NCBI GenBank assembly: GCA_029961685.1
Contig: JARWKL010000011.1
Location: forward strand, 7,940,723-8,004,722
Reading direction: 5' to 3'
DNA length: 64,000 nt
Origin: Aristolochia californica
Taxonomy: Eukaryota > Streptophyta > Magnoliopsida > Piperales > Aristolochiaceae
The position numbers and the translations under genes were made by a program. Below the pieces are notes generated by a model. That model ran no database searches. It was given only the letters and a program-made list of their open reading frames with translations, and was not told the DNA's origin. Below are positions 42,235 to 53,879 of the stretch, piece by piece. Position 1 is the first letter of the stretch; every line of letters begins with the position of its first letter.

Positions 42235-42662
42235 TGTTATGAACGCAATAACATTATTATTTTAGTGTTTTCTTTAATTTACTTTATTTTATTTCAGTTT
42301 TAGGTCACAAGGGTATTTTTGGAATTATTTATTAATAGGGATATTCTTGGAATATTTTATTCATAGGGATATTTTTGTAATATTTTATTAAACCCTAACA
42401 GGGTGAACCCTATTTAAGGGGTAAGAGTAATGAGAAAATGAAGCATTGAAGTATTAAGAATTAGGTTAAATCTAGCGTAGAGAGGCTTAGAGTTCTCCTC
42501 AACGAGCTCTAAGGTTATCAAGCTTCCCTTAGCCTTGATCTTTCGTTTTCATCTTCCCCATGTCTTCCTACTACCCCTACGGTAATGCCTGGAAGACCCG
42601 TAACCCATGGCAGATTGCAGATCCTCCCAAAGAATCCTTGTGTCAGATCCGGGACCGTAACA
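42235..42662 (+). repeat. Tandem element LTR 2 (shared middle LTR)
   Basis: 428 bp, near-identical to LTRs 1 and 3. Confidence 0.93.
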
Positions 42663-43692
42663 ACTGGTATCAGAGAGGGAACACAATGGGTTATTCTATA
42701 TCACAAGAAAGATGGATTGCTATGGGTAAGGAATTGGAGGAAATACGAGTACGGTTAGATGCTTCCATTGAACGTTATGGAAGGGCGAAACTCGTTGTTG
42801 CAGCAAAACATGTCATACAGCCTCAAATCTCTATCTCGGACGGGCAGAACGGCCCATGGCCGGAAAAATAAAAAATTTCGTCTCAAGAGGCGGACGCAGA
42901 AAAGCAACAAAAATCAATCCTCCCCTGCTCACGGCAAGCCAATGTTATGCACGCAGCCATAGTCCATTCCGCACGGGAGGGGAAAAATTTCCCGACCATT
43001 CCGACCGGGAAATATTTCCGAGAGTCTGTCTCGGCAAAATTCCAATCGACAAAGCCTCCAAGGGCTGCTAGTCACCGCAGGAGCAGCACGAGACTCCGTT
43101 GGCGACAATTCCGCCCTGTTCGGCGACATTCCAACAGCAGAACCGTTGACATTCCAGCAGAAGATCGTCGGCGACATTTCTGCAGAAGACCATCGGCGAC
43201 AATTCAGCAGAAGACCCGTCGGCGACATTCCAGCAGAACCGTCGACGATATTCTGAGAGCTCTCTGTCTCGGCAACTCTCCCATCGGCGAAGCGAAGCCC
43301 CAACGGGCTGCTCTTCATCACCGAAAAATCAGGCGATTCCGTCGGTGCCGGGAGAGAGGAAGGAGACGTCCATTGCCGGACTTCGTCGGTGTCGTGAGGA
43401 AAGGATCCACTGGCCGCAGTTCGGGAGTGCCGAAGGAAGAAGACGACTCCCGATTAAATTTTCCTAACTTAGGAAAATTTAATCGGCCCGGTCCGCTAAG
43501 TCGCACGCTGAACCGGGTTCCTGAACCGAGTCAACCCAAGTTAACTCGGACAGGCCCCAAAAAAAAAAAAAAGTGGGCAAACAGAGGGGCATCATTGCTA
43601 TCGCGGATGCTACTTCAGCACCTGTGAAGACGTCGACATACAGACACTACTTCCGAGCTTGAGGACAAGCTCGTCTTCCAAGGGGGGTGTAA
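42663..43692 (+). other. Tandem element internal region, copy 2
   Basis: Near-identical to 41206-42234. The gag-like frame starts MGYSISQERWIAMGKELEEI but ends in a stop at ~42871; the arginine-rich part (42947-43627) is open in another frame. Confidence 0.85.
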
Positions 43693-44119
43693 TGTTATGC
43701 ACGCAATAACATTATTATTTTAGTGTTTTCTTTAATTTACTTTATTTTATTTCAGTTTTAGGTCACAGGGGTATTTTTGGAATTATTTATTAATAGGGAT
43801 ATTCTTGGAATATTTTATTCATAGGGATATTTTTGTAATATTTTATTAAACCCTAACAGAGTGAACCCTATTTAAGGGGTAAGAGTAATGAGAAAAGGAA
43901 GCATTGAAGTATTAAGAATTAGGTTAAATCTAGCGTAAAGAGGCTTAGAGTTCTCCTCAACGAGCTCTAGGGTTTTCAAGCTTCCCTTAGGCTTGATCTG
44001 CGTTTTTGTCTTCCCCATATCTTCCTACTACCCCTACGGTAATGTTTGGAAGACCCGTAACCCGTGGTAGACCCCAAATCCTCCCAAAGAATCCACGTGT
44101 CAGATTCGGGACCGTAACA
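43693..44119 (+). repeat. Tandem element LTR 3
   Basis: 427 bp, followed directly by the target duplication GATTT. Confidence 0.93.
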
Positions 44120-44729
44120 GATTTGAGCCGCAATAGCTCACTTATTGCATGTGCCATAGACTCAACTTCTACACTTGACTTTGCCCCTACATTTTGTTTC
44201 TTGCTTCTCAATGGAACTAAATTTCCTCCAACTATTGCACAATAGATAGAGGTGGATTTTTTATCATCTAGAAAACCAACCTAGTCTAGATCTACAAAGC
44301 CATCAACATAAGTATGTCCATGGCATTTAAATAATAACCTTCATCCAGGATGTTTTTTAAGTACCAAAGAATTCTTTCCAATGTTATCCAATGAGATTAT
44401 TGAGGTTGATGCATAAATTGACTAATAACACTTGGTGAATAGGATATATCCGATCTTATAGCTGCAAGATAAATGAGTTTTCTAACTAATAGCTAAAACC
44501 GCCCAACCTCAACATCACCTCTACCTTCTACACTGATATTTACATTTGGCACCATAGGCGTGTTAGTTGGATTACACCCCAAGCATTCCTATTACTTATA
44601 ATAAATCAAGAACATATTTTTTTTGTGACAATGCTATATCAAGATTGGATTGAAAGACTTCTATACCAAGAAGTAATTTAGGAGTCCTAAGTCTTTTGTT
44701 TAGAAATCCCTTTTCAAGTCATCGACTTT

Positions 44730-45277
44730 CTAAATACCACTAGAGTCACTTTCCGTAATAACAATGTCATCAATATATACAACCATGAGGATATTCCCTC
44801 GAGTGGTGTTTTTTATGCATACAGAATGATCACTTTCACACCTTTGAAACCCAAGTCGAGTAACAACCTTAGTGAACTTATCAAACCAGGGCCCTAGAGA
44901 TTGTTTGAGCCCGTAGATGGCCTTTCTTAATCGACATAACCTAGTGGTTAAATCATATACCTCGTCTGAAAGGTCACCATGTAGAAAAATATTTTTTCGT
45001 CCAATTGATATAATGCCCATTTAAAATTATTAGCAAGAGATATAAGGACCCCAAACATAATTCATCTTGACCACAAGAGAGAATGTCTCATCATAATCAA
45101 TTGCATAAATTGCATGTAACCCTTAGCGACTAACCTCTCTTTATACCCGAAAATAGTCCCATCAAAATTATACTTCAGTGTGAACACCCACTTACACCCT
45201 ATGTGTTTCTTGATGGCTGGGAGAGAGGTCAAATCCCAGGTGCAATTTTTATACATAGCTTGGATCTCTCCATCCAT
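44730..45277 (-). pseudogene. Copia D reverse transcriptase
   Basis: Order on the minus strand: IQAMYKNCTWDLTSLPAIKK, then CKWVFTLKYNFDG, KERLVAKGYMQ, LRKAIYGLKQSLGPWFDKFTK and VVYIDDIVITESDSS with intact catalytic aspartates. One frame change near 45040. Closest in style to the RT of copia B. Confidence 0.8.
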
Positions 45278-45500
45278 GACAACTTGTTGAATTTATGAAA
45301 AAGAGAAAAATTTCACATACATGATGTAATTTGAGTATAATGAGTTTCCATTTAGGGCACAATAAAGAGAGTACTCACTTTTTAAGGGTACCTTAAACAC
45401 AAATCACCTCTTGGGTGAAGAATAAAAGACTTGACTCGAGCTGGATGTTGAGCACACTCCTATAATTTTAAGGTAGTGGGTCTAGGCATTGCTCTGAAAT

Positions 45501-45779
45501 GATGAAAACACAAGATTATAAACTGAATAAATACTACAAGAAAATAACTTTAACTTGAAGGAGGTTGTTATGCAACACTCATACTTCCAAATGAATCCAG
45601 AATGTGACCTTTTGTTTTGAAAAAACTAGGGAAGAATATAATGGTAGAACTTAATAAATTTGACCAAGGATAATTTTTTTTTAGCAGTGACCATAATTTT
45701 TCGGAGTTAACTAGGTAGAAGATACACAACTAAGCAACAAAAATACAAAACTTGTACAATTAAAAATTTATCCTCATTC
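45501..45779. other. No gene recognised
   Basis: Junction DNA between copia D and an oppositely oriented copia fragment. Confidence 0.4.
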
Positions 45780-46460
45780 TCATCTTGTGCCACAGATCGA
45801 TTTGTATTTATTATAGATGGGTCCCAAACCAAACATCAAGGTATCGGTTCTCCTACCATATCCTCTTCCTTATCACTTTCTAATGTTTTATTTGTTTCAT
45901 AGTTACCATTAAGCCTCATATCTATTTGTCAATTAACCAAAAAATAGAATTATTTTGAAACCCTTTTTCCCTTCATATTGCGTCTTACAAGACATTAAAA
46001 TGAACCAGGTCATTGGTGGTGGCCATGAGAGATGAGGGTTTTTACTTCTCGAACTACAATTTTAACAGCTATAGCAAAAACAAATCAAGAAGCAATTTAG
46101 TGGCATACTAGGTTTAGCCATCCATCCTTGTCCATTTTAAAAACACCAGTTCCTTCGCTTAAACATCTTAGCAAGTTATCATGAGAGTTTTGTGAGCATG
46201 GAAGTCACATATTTGTGTTTCTACCCAAGCAAGATAAAGTATCTTCAAGTTCTTTTTCTTTGGTCCATTTTGATGTGTGGGGACTAGTAAATGTACCAAA
46301 CATCTGTCAATCTAAGTAATTTGTTATATTTGTGGATGATTTCTCTAGAATTACCAAGTTATATAATGAAAGATAGATCAAAAGTATTTATTGTATTTGA
46401 TTCTTTTTGTTCTATGGTTGAAACTCAATTCCATAAGAAATTTCAAGTTTTTTTATTTAA
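45780..46460 (+). pseudogene. Copia fragment (pre-integrase and integrase start)
   Basis: Plus strand, decayed: FIIDGSQTKHQGIGS, SLSNVLFVS, a GHPSLSILK-like segment, SSFSLVHFDVWGLVNVPN, FVIFVDDFSRIT and CSMVETQFHKKFQVF. Numerous stops. Opposite in orientation to copia D and belonging to a separate copy. Confidence 0.65.
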
Positions 46461-46493
46461 CAAGGGTGAGGCTGAGAAGGGTCGAGAGAGAGG

Positions 46494-46668
46494 GAGTGAA
46501 AGTGAATTCAAAGGGTGAACCCTCGGATTTCACTTTCACTCGTTTTACACTGGAGTGAGTGAAAGTGAATTTTGAGGGTGAACCCTCATATTTCATTTTC
46601 ACTCGTTTTACACGGGAGTGAGTGAAAGTGAATTACATAGTTCATTCACTTTCACTTTCTCTCTTTCG
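46494..46668. repeat. 63-bp tandem repeat of nested palindromes
   Basis: Units start at 46494, 46557 and 46620. Each has outer arms AGTGAAAGTGAA / TTCACTTTCACT and, in the first two, an inner palindrome GAGGGTGAACCCTC-like. The third unit lacks the inner palindrome. Confidence 0.9.
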
Positions 46669-46819
46669 ATGCACTAACAATTTTGGGTAAGTGGGAGTGA
46701 ATTCAAATTTACTTTCACGTTCCCTCAGCATGCATTAATAAGTGAAAGAAAAAACGTCCCCATCCATTAGCCCAAAAGTTGCAACAATCAACTAAAACAA
46801 GCACTCCAACAAATCTGAG

Positions 46820-48770
46820 CCTCTCTTATGAGAAGTAGAAATGCAGAGAACCCTTACCTCTCTTGTGTTCTATGGACACAATTTTATTTATAAGTGGAGA
46901 AGCAAAAAGGCAGTAGGGGAGGAGGGGAGAGAGTATGAGGGGGATAATACCCCCTCTCCTAGGGATGGTATCGAGTCGATCCAAGCCCGAACTTACCTAT
47001 GTTCGAGCCAAGCTTGATTTAAATATTTCGAACTCGAGCTCAAGCCTAATAATTTTAACCGAGTTTGAGCCGAGTTCAAGCTTCAACATACATTTAAAAC
47101 TTTTCAAAAAATACATGTTAAATAAATTGTATAAAAATTATAGATACATTTTACATAAAATTGGGAATGACCTCTACTTAAAATTGGGCATAAGGGTGGC
47201 ATTGAATCCAACTGAGTCCGAACCTTGTTCAAGCCAAGTTTGATTTAAATATTTTGAACTCGAGCTCGAGCCGACCCTAGCCTCGAACCTAAAATTGTAA
47301 TCGAACTCGAGCCTAATAATTTTAACTAAGTTCGAGCTCGAGCTCTACCTGAGTTCGAGTTTAACATACATTTAATACTCTATATAAAATATATGTCAAA
47401 TACATTATATATAAAATTATGCATACATTTTAAAAAAAGAATGATAGGGGAGGTTCATGATTGAATTTCAATAATGGATTAAAACGAACCAATATTAATC
47501 TTTTTTACTCCAAATGTTGTCTATCTAGTTTTGTAATTTTTGAATTTTTTCATAAATTTACTATGGCCTCCTTAGTGCCCCTGGTTGAAACTTATATTCT
47601 AGGAAAAACTAGAAATGTTTTTCCTATGATAGATATTTCCAAAAAAAAAACTTTAATAAAATCCTATTACTATTAATGACTTATTAGAAAATTACAAGAA
47701 ATATTTTAAAATTTTCTTAGAAAAGTTAAATGGACCTCTTATTGCCTCTTCTAGGGAAATAAATAAAAATTAATAATCAATCTAATATATTACTATACTT
47801 ATCGATAAATTTTTAATTAAATAAAATATCAAACAAAAATTGCAATAAAAATTGCCTCATGCTAAAAGTACTACATCATCAACTGTCAAATACTTATTCA
47901 AAAATTTTCTATACAATTTTCTACTTCATCTTGGCAAAAAAATCTTACTTAGAAAATTATATGATTTTTTTAATAAGAATTTTTAATTAAAAAAATACTT
48001 ACAAAAAACATGAGACACTAATAATCCCTAGAAACTTATTTCTACTCAAATGTATTTTTCATTTCTTCAAGAGCCATGAGGAAGGAGAGTTTAAAGAATT
48101 TTTTTTTTTTTTAACTTTATGATCTCACATGTGCGAAATCATCTTCCCCCCCTCGCTCTCACTCCCGCTCCCGACTCAGCTCGTTAACGAGCCGGTTCGC
48201 GAGTCGTCGAGCCAAACCTGGATTGGGTTGAACTCGGCTGGTTAATTTAAATGAGCCGAATCCGGATCTCGAGCTCGGTACCCCTACCCTCCCCTAATGC
48301 TCGTTTTTGCACGTACGTGTGCTTGAAGAGTAAAACAGAACCAAAGTTCTATATACCTTGTGCTACCTGGTTTTTACAGAAACAAAGAGAAAAAGTACCT
48401 AGTTCACGGTTTCCACAAACATTAACATGACTTGAAAAAGGATAAGACTCACTTTGTACAGTCCCTAACCTCTCTTATAAGAAGTAGAAATGCAGAGCGC
48501 CCTTACCTCTCTTCTGTTCTAAGCACGCAGTTTTATGTGTAGAGAAGCAAAAACGAAGAAGAGGATAATACCCCCTCCCCTTATGCTCTGTTTTTGCACG
48601 CACCATCTGCTTGGAAAATAAAATAGAGCCAAAGTTCTCTTATATACCTTGTACTACCTAGTTTTTACAGAAACAAAGAGAAAAGGTGTCTAGTTCGCCA
48701 TTTCCACAAACATGTAACAAGACTAGAAAAAAAGACAGACTCACTTTATACTGCCCCTAACCCTGCTATT
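46820..48770. repeat. ~310-bp tandem duplication, first copy split by hAT-like element H copy 2
   Basis: Copy 1 is 46820-46958 plus 48287-48468; copy 2 is 48469-48770. Shared blocks are AGAAGTAGAAATGCAGAG, GATAATACCCCCTC, GTTTTTGCACG, ATATACCTTGT and TTTTTACAGAAACAAAGAG. It lies just downstream of the TFIIB stop codon. Confidence 0.85.
46959..48286. mobile_element. hAT-like non-autonomous element H (copy 2)
   Basis: 1328 bp. Left end TAGGGATGGTA, right end TACCCCTA, flanked by CCCTCTCC (46951-46958) and CCCTCCCC (48287-48294), a seven-of-eight target duplication. Interior matches copy 1 (19153-20710), and GAGCTCGAGC arrays lie at both ends. No transposase. The second copy of the host duplication gives the uninterrupted target at 48571-48580. 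Confidence 0.88.
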
Positions 48771-49010
48771 GACCCGTTAATGGAAGGAGCCCCCATGGCA
48801 CAAACAATGGGAAAGAGAAGGTAGAAACTTAGAAGAGCCTCTCGAAATGTGTCCTGTGTCCTTCATGGAGATCACTTCAAGAGAGCTTGAGATTTGCAAG
48901 AACCATCCTGATTTGAAGACTTTGTTGGGAACTGTGATCATTAATTTGTTAAACGTTATTACTGTATCGCCATCACCCCAGGGAGGGAGTCTGAGTGTGC
49001 ACATTACATC

Positions 49011-49144
49011 TCAAGGACTGCAAAGATTTCTGAGATCTTCCTCCTTAGCAAAAGAACTTGGTATTAGCCTTGAGGCGTAAGGGTAGAGATCCTTGTAGGA
49101 ATTCCTAATTGTTCCTTCTGCCACACCAGTAGCCAGTGAAATAT
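49011..49144 (-). CDS. TFIIB: TFIIB last exon
   Basis: [20 protein letters not shown] to [10 protein letters not shown] and TGA. Acceptor TTGCAG. 134 nt. Confidence 0.92.
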
Positions 49145-51254
49145 CTGCAATAAGAAAACATAATTCGGACTTAGAAGAATACTATGCACTATTTCAGGAC
49201 TTAACAAAACTATTTTAGACTTCTTAACCCATCCTAGTTTAAAGAGTAAGACTACTCTTCTCAATGACTAAATTGGCATTGTTCCAGACCATTTAGAAGA
49301 CATGATTTTTCTTGTACTCATTTAATATGATATAGTTTGGTTTATAAACTATCCTTGACACTTGAAAGATAGAGCAAACCAACCTCTAAGAAGTTTCTTG
49401 TCATCGGACAACTGGGTAATGATGTAAATAATTGCTGCAGCTATTGATATTGGGCTCCTCCTGCAATACGCATGGTTAAGTATCCTACGGGAATTAAGTG
49501 CGGATAGGAACCATAAATCCAGTGATTTTCCAAGTTTGGTTTTGGGGACTGCAGCATGCTTTTTTATCAATTCTCCAGCTCCCTTTCTGTTTTGAGAGCA
49601 AAAAAAAAAAAAAAAAAAAAATCTCTCTTACATTTTTTTTATTCTTTTTGAAAAAAGCAATAAAGGAAAGAGTTTTTGAAGCTTTTTGAGTCTTAATCAA
49701 TTGCTTTAAAAATTAAAACGAATAAAAGCATCTTCCAAGTAGTGTAATTTTCAGAAATAAACAAAAATAAGCCAAGCTATGTAGTTCTCTTATTTTTCTG
49801 AAGAATAATGTGTCCTTAATATCTCATTAATTTTTTTTTAACAATTAGAAAGCAAATTTATTAGAAGAGGTTCTCAGCAAACTAGGGAGAGCACAACGAA
49901 GTGGGAGTACAAAATATAGTGACTAAATAGAGGAACAAAACGCTCAGGAGGGGAAGATGCTTTGAACAGCACGGGGAAGGTCCTAAATATTTTAGCTCCC
50001 TACCAAATGTACTGTACTGTGTTCTCTTTTAATCTCCTCAATCATAAGCAACTTAAGAGCTTGGGTTTTTAGCAATTCTCCTCTATCGTTAGTTGATTTT
50101 TAAGTATTTCTAAACAGTAGAGATCTCCTCAAAGCCTAAGCCTTTCCACATAAAACCTAAACACACATATCAACAGTGAGTTTAATAATGATAGGATGAG
50201 CAAAATCAACAGGAAAATTCATTTAAAAAAATGAACAGGAAAACCAGTACTAGTACAGGCAGAAAGAAAAAATAATAACAATAACAATAATAATAATAAT
50301 AAATATTATTCAATTATAATAATATAATGACAATGACACTCATGACAGAATAGATTAGTATTAGTAATTTGCTATGGTAGTAAAAATAAGGTAAAACATA
50401 AATTTCCTTTTTTTCCAATTACAAGTCTGCAGAATTAACAAGTACACACGGTTACTTATTTCCACAGATTCGAAATAATCCAATCAAACATCAGTGGAAT
50501 ATCAACAGGCTATTTTATGAAGAAACAAAATCATTATGTCATGAAATGAAAAAAATTAAAGCTCTTTACTCGGCAAAATTATTTGGACCACTAAGTTCAT
50601 TTATAACTGCAGATCATGACTCGTTAGTAACAAAGAACCCCAACATTAGAAGTCTAATTGGCAATACCTTATATCAAGCTCTTCTGACTTCTGAACTGCC
50701 TCTTGAGCAGCTTTGACTGCTTGATTAGTCATTCCAAGATGAGAACAAAATCTTCTCTGCAAATATGAAAGTGTATGAATCAAAACTGCACTTCATAAAC
50801 TAACACAGTTACATGAAAACTTCCCCTTTCTTATTAATGCCTTAAGGCAGCAATTCTAACCATGATAAATTGTAACAGCAAGTTAGAGGCATCGAACACA
50901 CCAGGAAATCACCAGCATGTATTGTTCCCATCTCCATGGATTGACCCATTTCAAGCTCCAGTTGTTTCACTATGTACTCTTTTGCCCGGCCAATTTCCTT
51001 TTTGGTAGCTCCATTGGCAACAGAACAAATCTCTATTTGGGAGTCACAAATTGTAGCAAGCTTACAGAAATATTGAATAATAAAAAAGGAGGCATCCAGA
51101 TGTCGTTTCAAGCTTAAGGTGTACCCTTTACAGTGCGAGGTTTGTCCTCTTGTCGACAAGCAATGTACAGGCAAGCAGCCAAAATAGCATCTTGATTTCT
51201 ACCTCGGATAGACTTTAGATCTTCCACCTTCTTGTATATCTCATTTGCCCGGTC
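49011..51254 (-). CDS. TFIIB: Transcription initiation factor TFIIB, C-terminal 186 residues
   Basis: General RNA polymerase II factor bridging TBP-promoter complex and polymerase, nuclear. Exons, minus strand, GT-AG, phases compatible: 51254-51125, 51032-50902, 50756-50668, 49460-49384, 49144-49011 (stop TGA 49013-49011). The protein runs [72 protein letters not shown], then [36 protein letters not shown] and ends [10 protein letters not shown]. These are both cyclin-like repeats, very like Arabidopsis TFIIB. Plant TFIIB is ~312 residues; the zinc ribbon, B-reader and linker (~126 residues) are not in the window. Upstream, copia E begins at 51970 and transposons fill the rest of the window. 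Confidence 0.92.
49384..49460 (-). CDS. TFIIB: TFIIB exon (second cyclin repeat, part 1)
   Basis: [20 protein letters not shown] to KKLLR. Acceptor TTGCAG, donor GTTGGT. 77 nt. The intron before it (1.2 kb) includes simple repeats and a possible LINE remnant. Confidence 0.92.
49830..50160 (-). repeat. Possible LINE 3' remnant in a TFIIB intron
   Basis: A T-run followed by AGCAAATTTATTAGAAGAGG and a gene-poor tail resembles the 3' UTR end of plant LINEs on the minus strand. No RNase H motif survives. Confidence 0.3.
50271..50308. repeat. AAT/ATA trinucleotide microsatellite
   Basis: Imperfect AATAATAAC/AATAAT run in a TFIIB intron. Confidence 0.85.
50668..50756 (-). CDS. TFIIB: TFIIB exon (between the repeats)
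   Basis: [20 protein letters not shown] to EELDI. Acceptor TTGCAG, donor GTATTG. 89 nt. Confidence 0.92.
50902..51032 (-). CDS. TFIIB: TFIIB exon (first cyclin repeat, part 2)
   Basis: [20 protein letters not shown] to [10 protein letters not shown]. Acceptor AAATAG, donor GTGTGT. 131 nt. Confidence 0.92.
51125..51254 (-). CDS. TFIIB: TFIIB exon (first cyclin repeat, part 1)
   Basis: Acceptor CTGTAG, donor [21 protein letters not shown] to [10 protein letters not shown]. 130 nt, ends in phase 1. Confidence 0.92.
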
Positions 51255-51969
51255 CTACAGAGAATTTGAAATATCAATACATAAAATAGGCTAAAATATG
51301 TTCAGAGGAAATAAAAAGCAAAAGCTTTCTACTGAAATTAAAAGTTATTTCTAACTTTTCACAAATAAAAAAAATTCTATCACATACTGAAATTAAACAT
51401 TATTTCTAAATTTCATAAAAAAAAGTTAATTAACAAAAATCACAGTGAGAATTGCAGAGCATTCACTAGTTGAACCAACACAATGAAAGGAAAAAAGACA
51501 TCTTAGCACAATGTCAAGTGCTGCTTTCACCAGAAAAATATATTAATTAACGCCTCTATTCAAGCATACAACAAGCACAGGAGACTTGAAGTTTTATCAA
51601 AAGTGAAAAAGTAACAATTTAATGTAATTACAAAAGCATCATATATGTGTTTTCTGAACGAGAATACAAAAGCAAACATAGGGAAAAGACTTGCCCCCTC
51701 TCACAAAGTGAAACCAAGGGATTTACTAAAAAAAATGTAAAATCCTTGTTTTTTATCAAAATAAACACAGAGCAACTCAAGAATTTGAATAAACGGATAG
51801 TATATTGGTATACAATTAAAAGATCAAATAATTTCCTCTAGAGAGTTAATAGAAATGCTTGAATAACTAGATTTTATTATCATCCATGAACTGCAGACTC
51901 TATTGGCAAATGCTGTAATTGATTTTTATTATATAAAAGTTGACAAGGAAATAACTGATTGTTAGAAAA
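51255..51969. other. TFIIB upstream intron or 5' flank
   Basis: AT-rich, no coding motif. The missing TFIIB 5' exons are not here. Confidence 0.6.
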
Positions 51970-52292
51970 TCCATTGAAGAGCAATATCATCATTTTGCAC
52001 TTACTGTAATGTCCAGCAGTTACATTTTCTTATTCTATGTGTTTAGAATTGTCCCTAGTCCTATCTTCATGTAATTTGAAGAAGTATGTAGGGAGATATA
52101 AGGGTATAAGTGATTTTTAAGGTGTATAGGGGCATTTCTGTAATTTGAACTGTAAATCACTAATAAAAGGGCTGGGGGTCAAGCTCAGCCCCCAAGAAGA
52201 GTTTTTCCAAAACTCTCGTTTCTCACATCTCTTCCCCCTTTTTTCTCCCTCTCAATTTCTCTCTCTATACTCTTAAATTTCACACTTTTTCA
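51970..52292 (+). repeat. Copia E 5' LTR
   Basis: 323 bp, TGTTAGAAAATCC to CACTTTTTCA, followed by the primer site. It aligns with copia A LTRs across CATGTAATTT and GAGATATAAGGGT. Confidence 0.85.
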
Positions 52293-52779
52293 TGGTATCA
52301 GAACAGAAGATCTTGGTTGGAAGGCCTTATTCTTCTCCAATTCTCTCCCTTGTAGCCTGCGACTTCCTAGAACGGGGATTATTCGAAATCTGCCTTGACT
52401 GGTTAATAAAAATCTGAACCTTTGTGTTCTTCTTCTGCCATAAGATAGCTTCTACTACTGTTTGGCAGTTCTGATACTATTTGCCAAATGAGGATTTATT
52501 GAATGAAAAATTACTCTTTTTGCGTTGTGTGCACCCCAATACTGGGTCCTCAGCTTGCATCATCCAGAACCCTACTGAAGCCAGCCCTATTTATTGGTGT
52601 TTTTTGTGGCTTATGCAAATTTAATTGCATAGAATTGGACTGGTGAACTTTTGTGGTTGGCACACATTGCAATGTTTGCCCTAACCTTAATTTTCGAAGT
52701 GGTACCCACATAACTGTGATTTGTAAAAGTGTGCGGGAAGTGGGGTTGAATTGTATTGTATCGGCTGATTGTCGTGAGG

Positions 52780-53560
52780 TTATTACTTCTGAGAGATTGA
52801 GAGGTCAGAACTATCATGGTTGGTCAAGATCAATTAAACTATACTTGAAGGCCAAGAAGAAGTCTAAATTCATTAGGGACGACCCTCTCATCCTTTTGAA
52901 TGATGATTGAGAAACCGAGGACAGTCAAATTATGACCTGGGTGATTAACAACATTGATTCCAAATTAAAGAATCAAGTTATGAACTGTGCCACTACTGAG
53001 AAGATGTGGGTATCCTTAGAGTCTATTTATGCTCAAGAGAGTAACTCGTCACATGTTTATGAACTGTATGTCAGAATGTTTAGCTCCAAAGAGGTCAGAA
53101 GTCTGTCGCTAAATACTACAGTGAGTTAGTATACTGCAGAAGATAAGTGTTTTCCATCCCTTTACTATTGATGAAAGGAAAACAAGAAAACAGCATGAAC
53201 AAGTACACATTGCAAAATTTCAGGATGGTTTAGGGCCAGAATTTGACCCTGTTAGGGCACAACCATTAGCCACAAAAGATGTTCAATCCTTATCCACAGC
53301 TTTTAGCAGAGTATTGGGAGCAGTGAATGCTATTATAGACCAGGGAAGTAAATATGTGACTAGTATTTCAGTATCAGCAATAAATACTCTGGGTTCCTCA
53401 GAGACATCTAGGGATAGAGGTGGAAGTACTAGAGGCAAAGAAAAAGATAGTCAAGGTAGAAATACAAGCGGAGGTGATAATAGGTCGGACAATAAATGTG
53501 CGCATTGTGGCCACAACAATCATTTCTCTGACAAGTGTTGAGCGAAATTTGTTAAACCTA
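52780..53560 (+). pseudogene. Copia E gag
   Basis: TSERLRGQNYHGWSRSIKLY, KKSKFIRDDPLILLND-stop, MTWVINNIDSKLKNQVMNC, YAQESNSSHVYELYV, then an intact CCHC knuckle CAHCGHNNHFSDKC at 53498-53539. Stops and frame changes between these blocks. Confidence 0.8.
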
Positions 53561-53879
53561 CATGGGCCAACTCTCTTGCTCATGAGAGCACTGATTTGTA
53601 CACTAAGCCTAGACTGAACATTATACCTAGAGCATCTGATTTAATGCAACAGTTGCTTCAGAGTATGGCACAATTGACTATTGCCTCCTCTTCTGTTTCT
53701 ATGGCTCAGTCCTCCACTCCTACAATGATACTGCTAATTCAGGTACGTTTGCTCTTCATGTCCATCCATCCTCCATTGTATCCTTAATTCAAGAGCTACT
53801 ATCCACATGTCAGGTATGTCCATTTTGTTCTCTAATTTAAAAGAGTCAACTAAGTTTAAACATGTTACTTTGGCTTATG

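Larger units (their letters stand above)
40779..44119 (+). mobile_element. Tandem LTR-I-LTR-I-LTR element, probably non-autonomous Ty3/gypsy-derived
   Basis: Three near-identical LTRs, 40779-41205, 42235-42662 and 43693-44119 (427-428 bp, TGTTATG...CCGTAACA), separate two ~1.03-kb internal regions (41206-42234 and 42663-43692). The outer flanks carry a perfect duplication GATTT (40774-40778 and 44120-44124), and there is none at the middle LTR, so the whole array behaves as one insertion. Primer site TGGTATCAAAGTGG follows LTRs 1 and 2; AAGGGGGGTGTAA precedes LTRs 2 and 3. No RT, integrase or protease. The C-terminal-like SELEDKLVFQGGV run before the polypurine tract (LEDK type) suggests gypsy ancestry. 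Confidence 0.9.
40490..45500 (-). mobile_element. Copia D: 5'-truncated Ty1/copia element split by a tandem LTR element
   Basis: Minus strand. RNase H end at 40490-40778: HCDNQASIHIATNPMFHE, RTKHIEIDCHIV. RNase H middle at 44120-44250: KKQNVGAKSSVEVESMAHAI. RT at 45277-44730: CTWDLTSLP, IGCKWVFTLKYNFDG and active site VVYIDDIVITES. The 40779-44119 element interrupts RNase H with a perfect duplication. Copia D coding fades near 45500; gag and integrase were not seen. Confidence 0.82.

Noticed and set aside
48847..49080. 77-codon plus-strand frame near TFIIB
   Set aside because: It is antisense to the TFIIB last exon and 3' region; no family resemblance.
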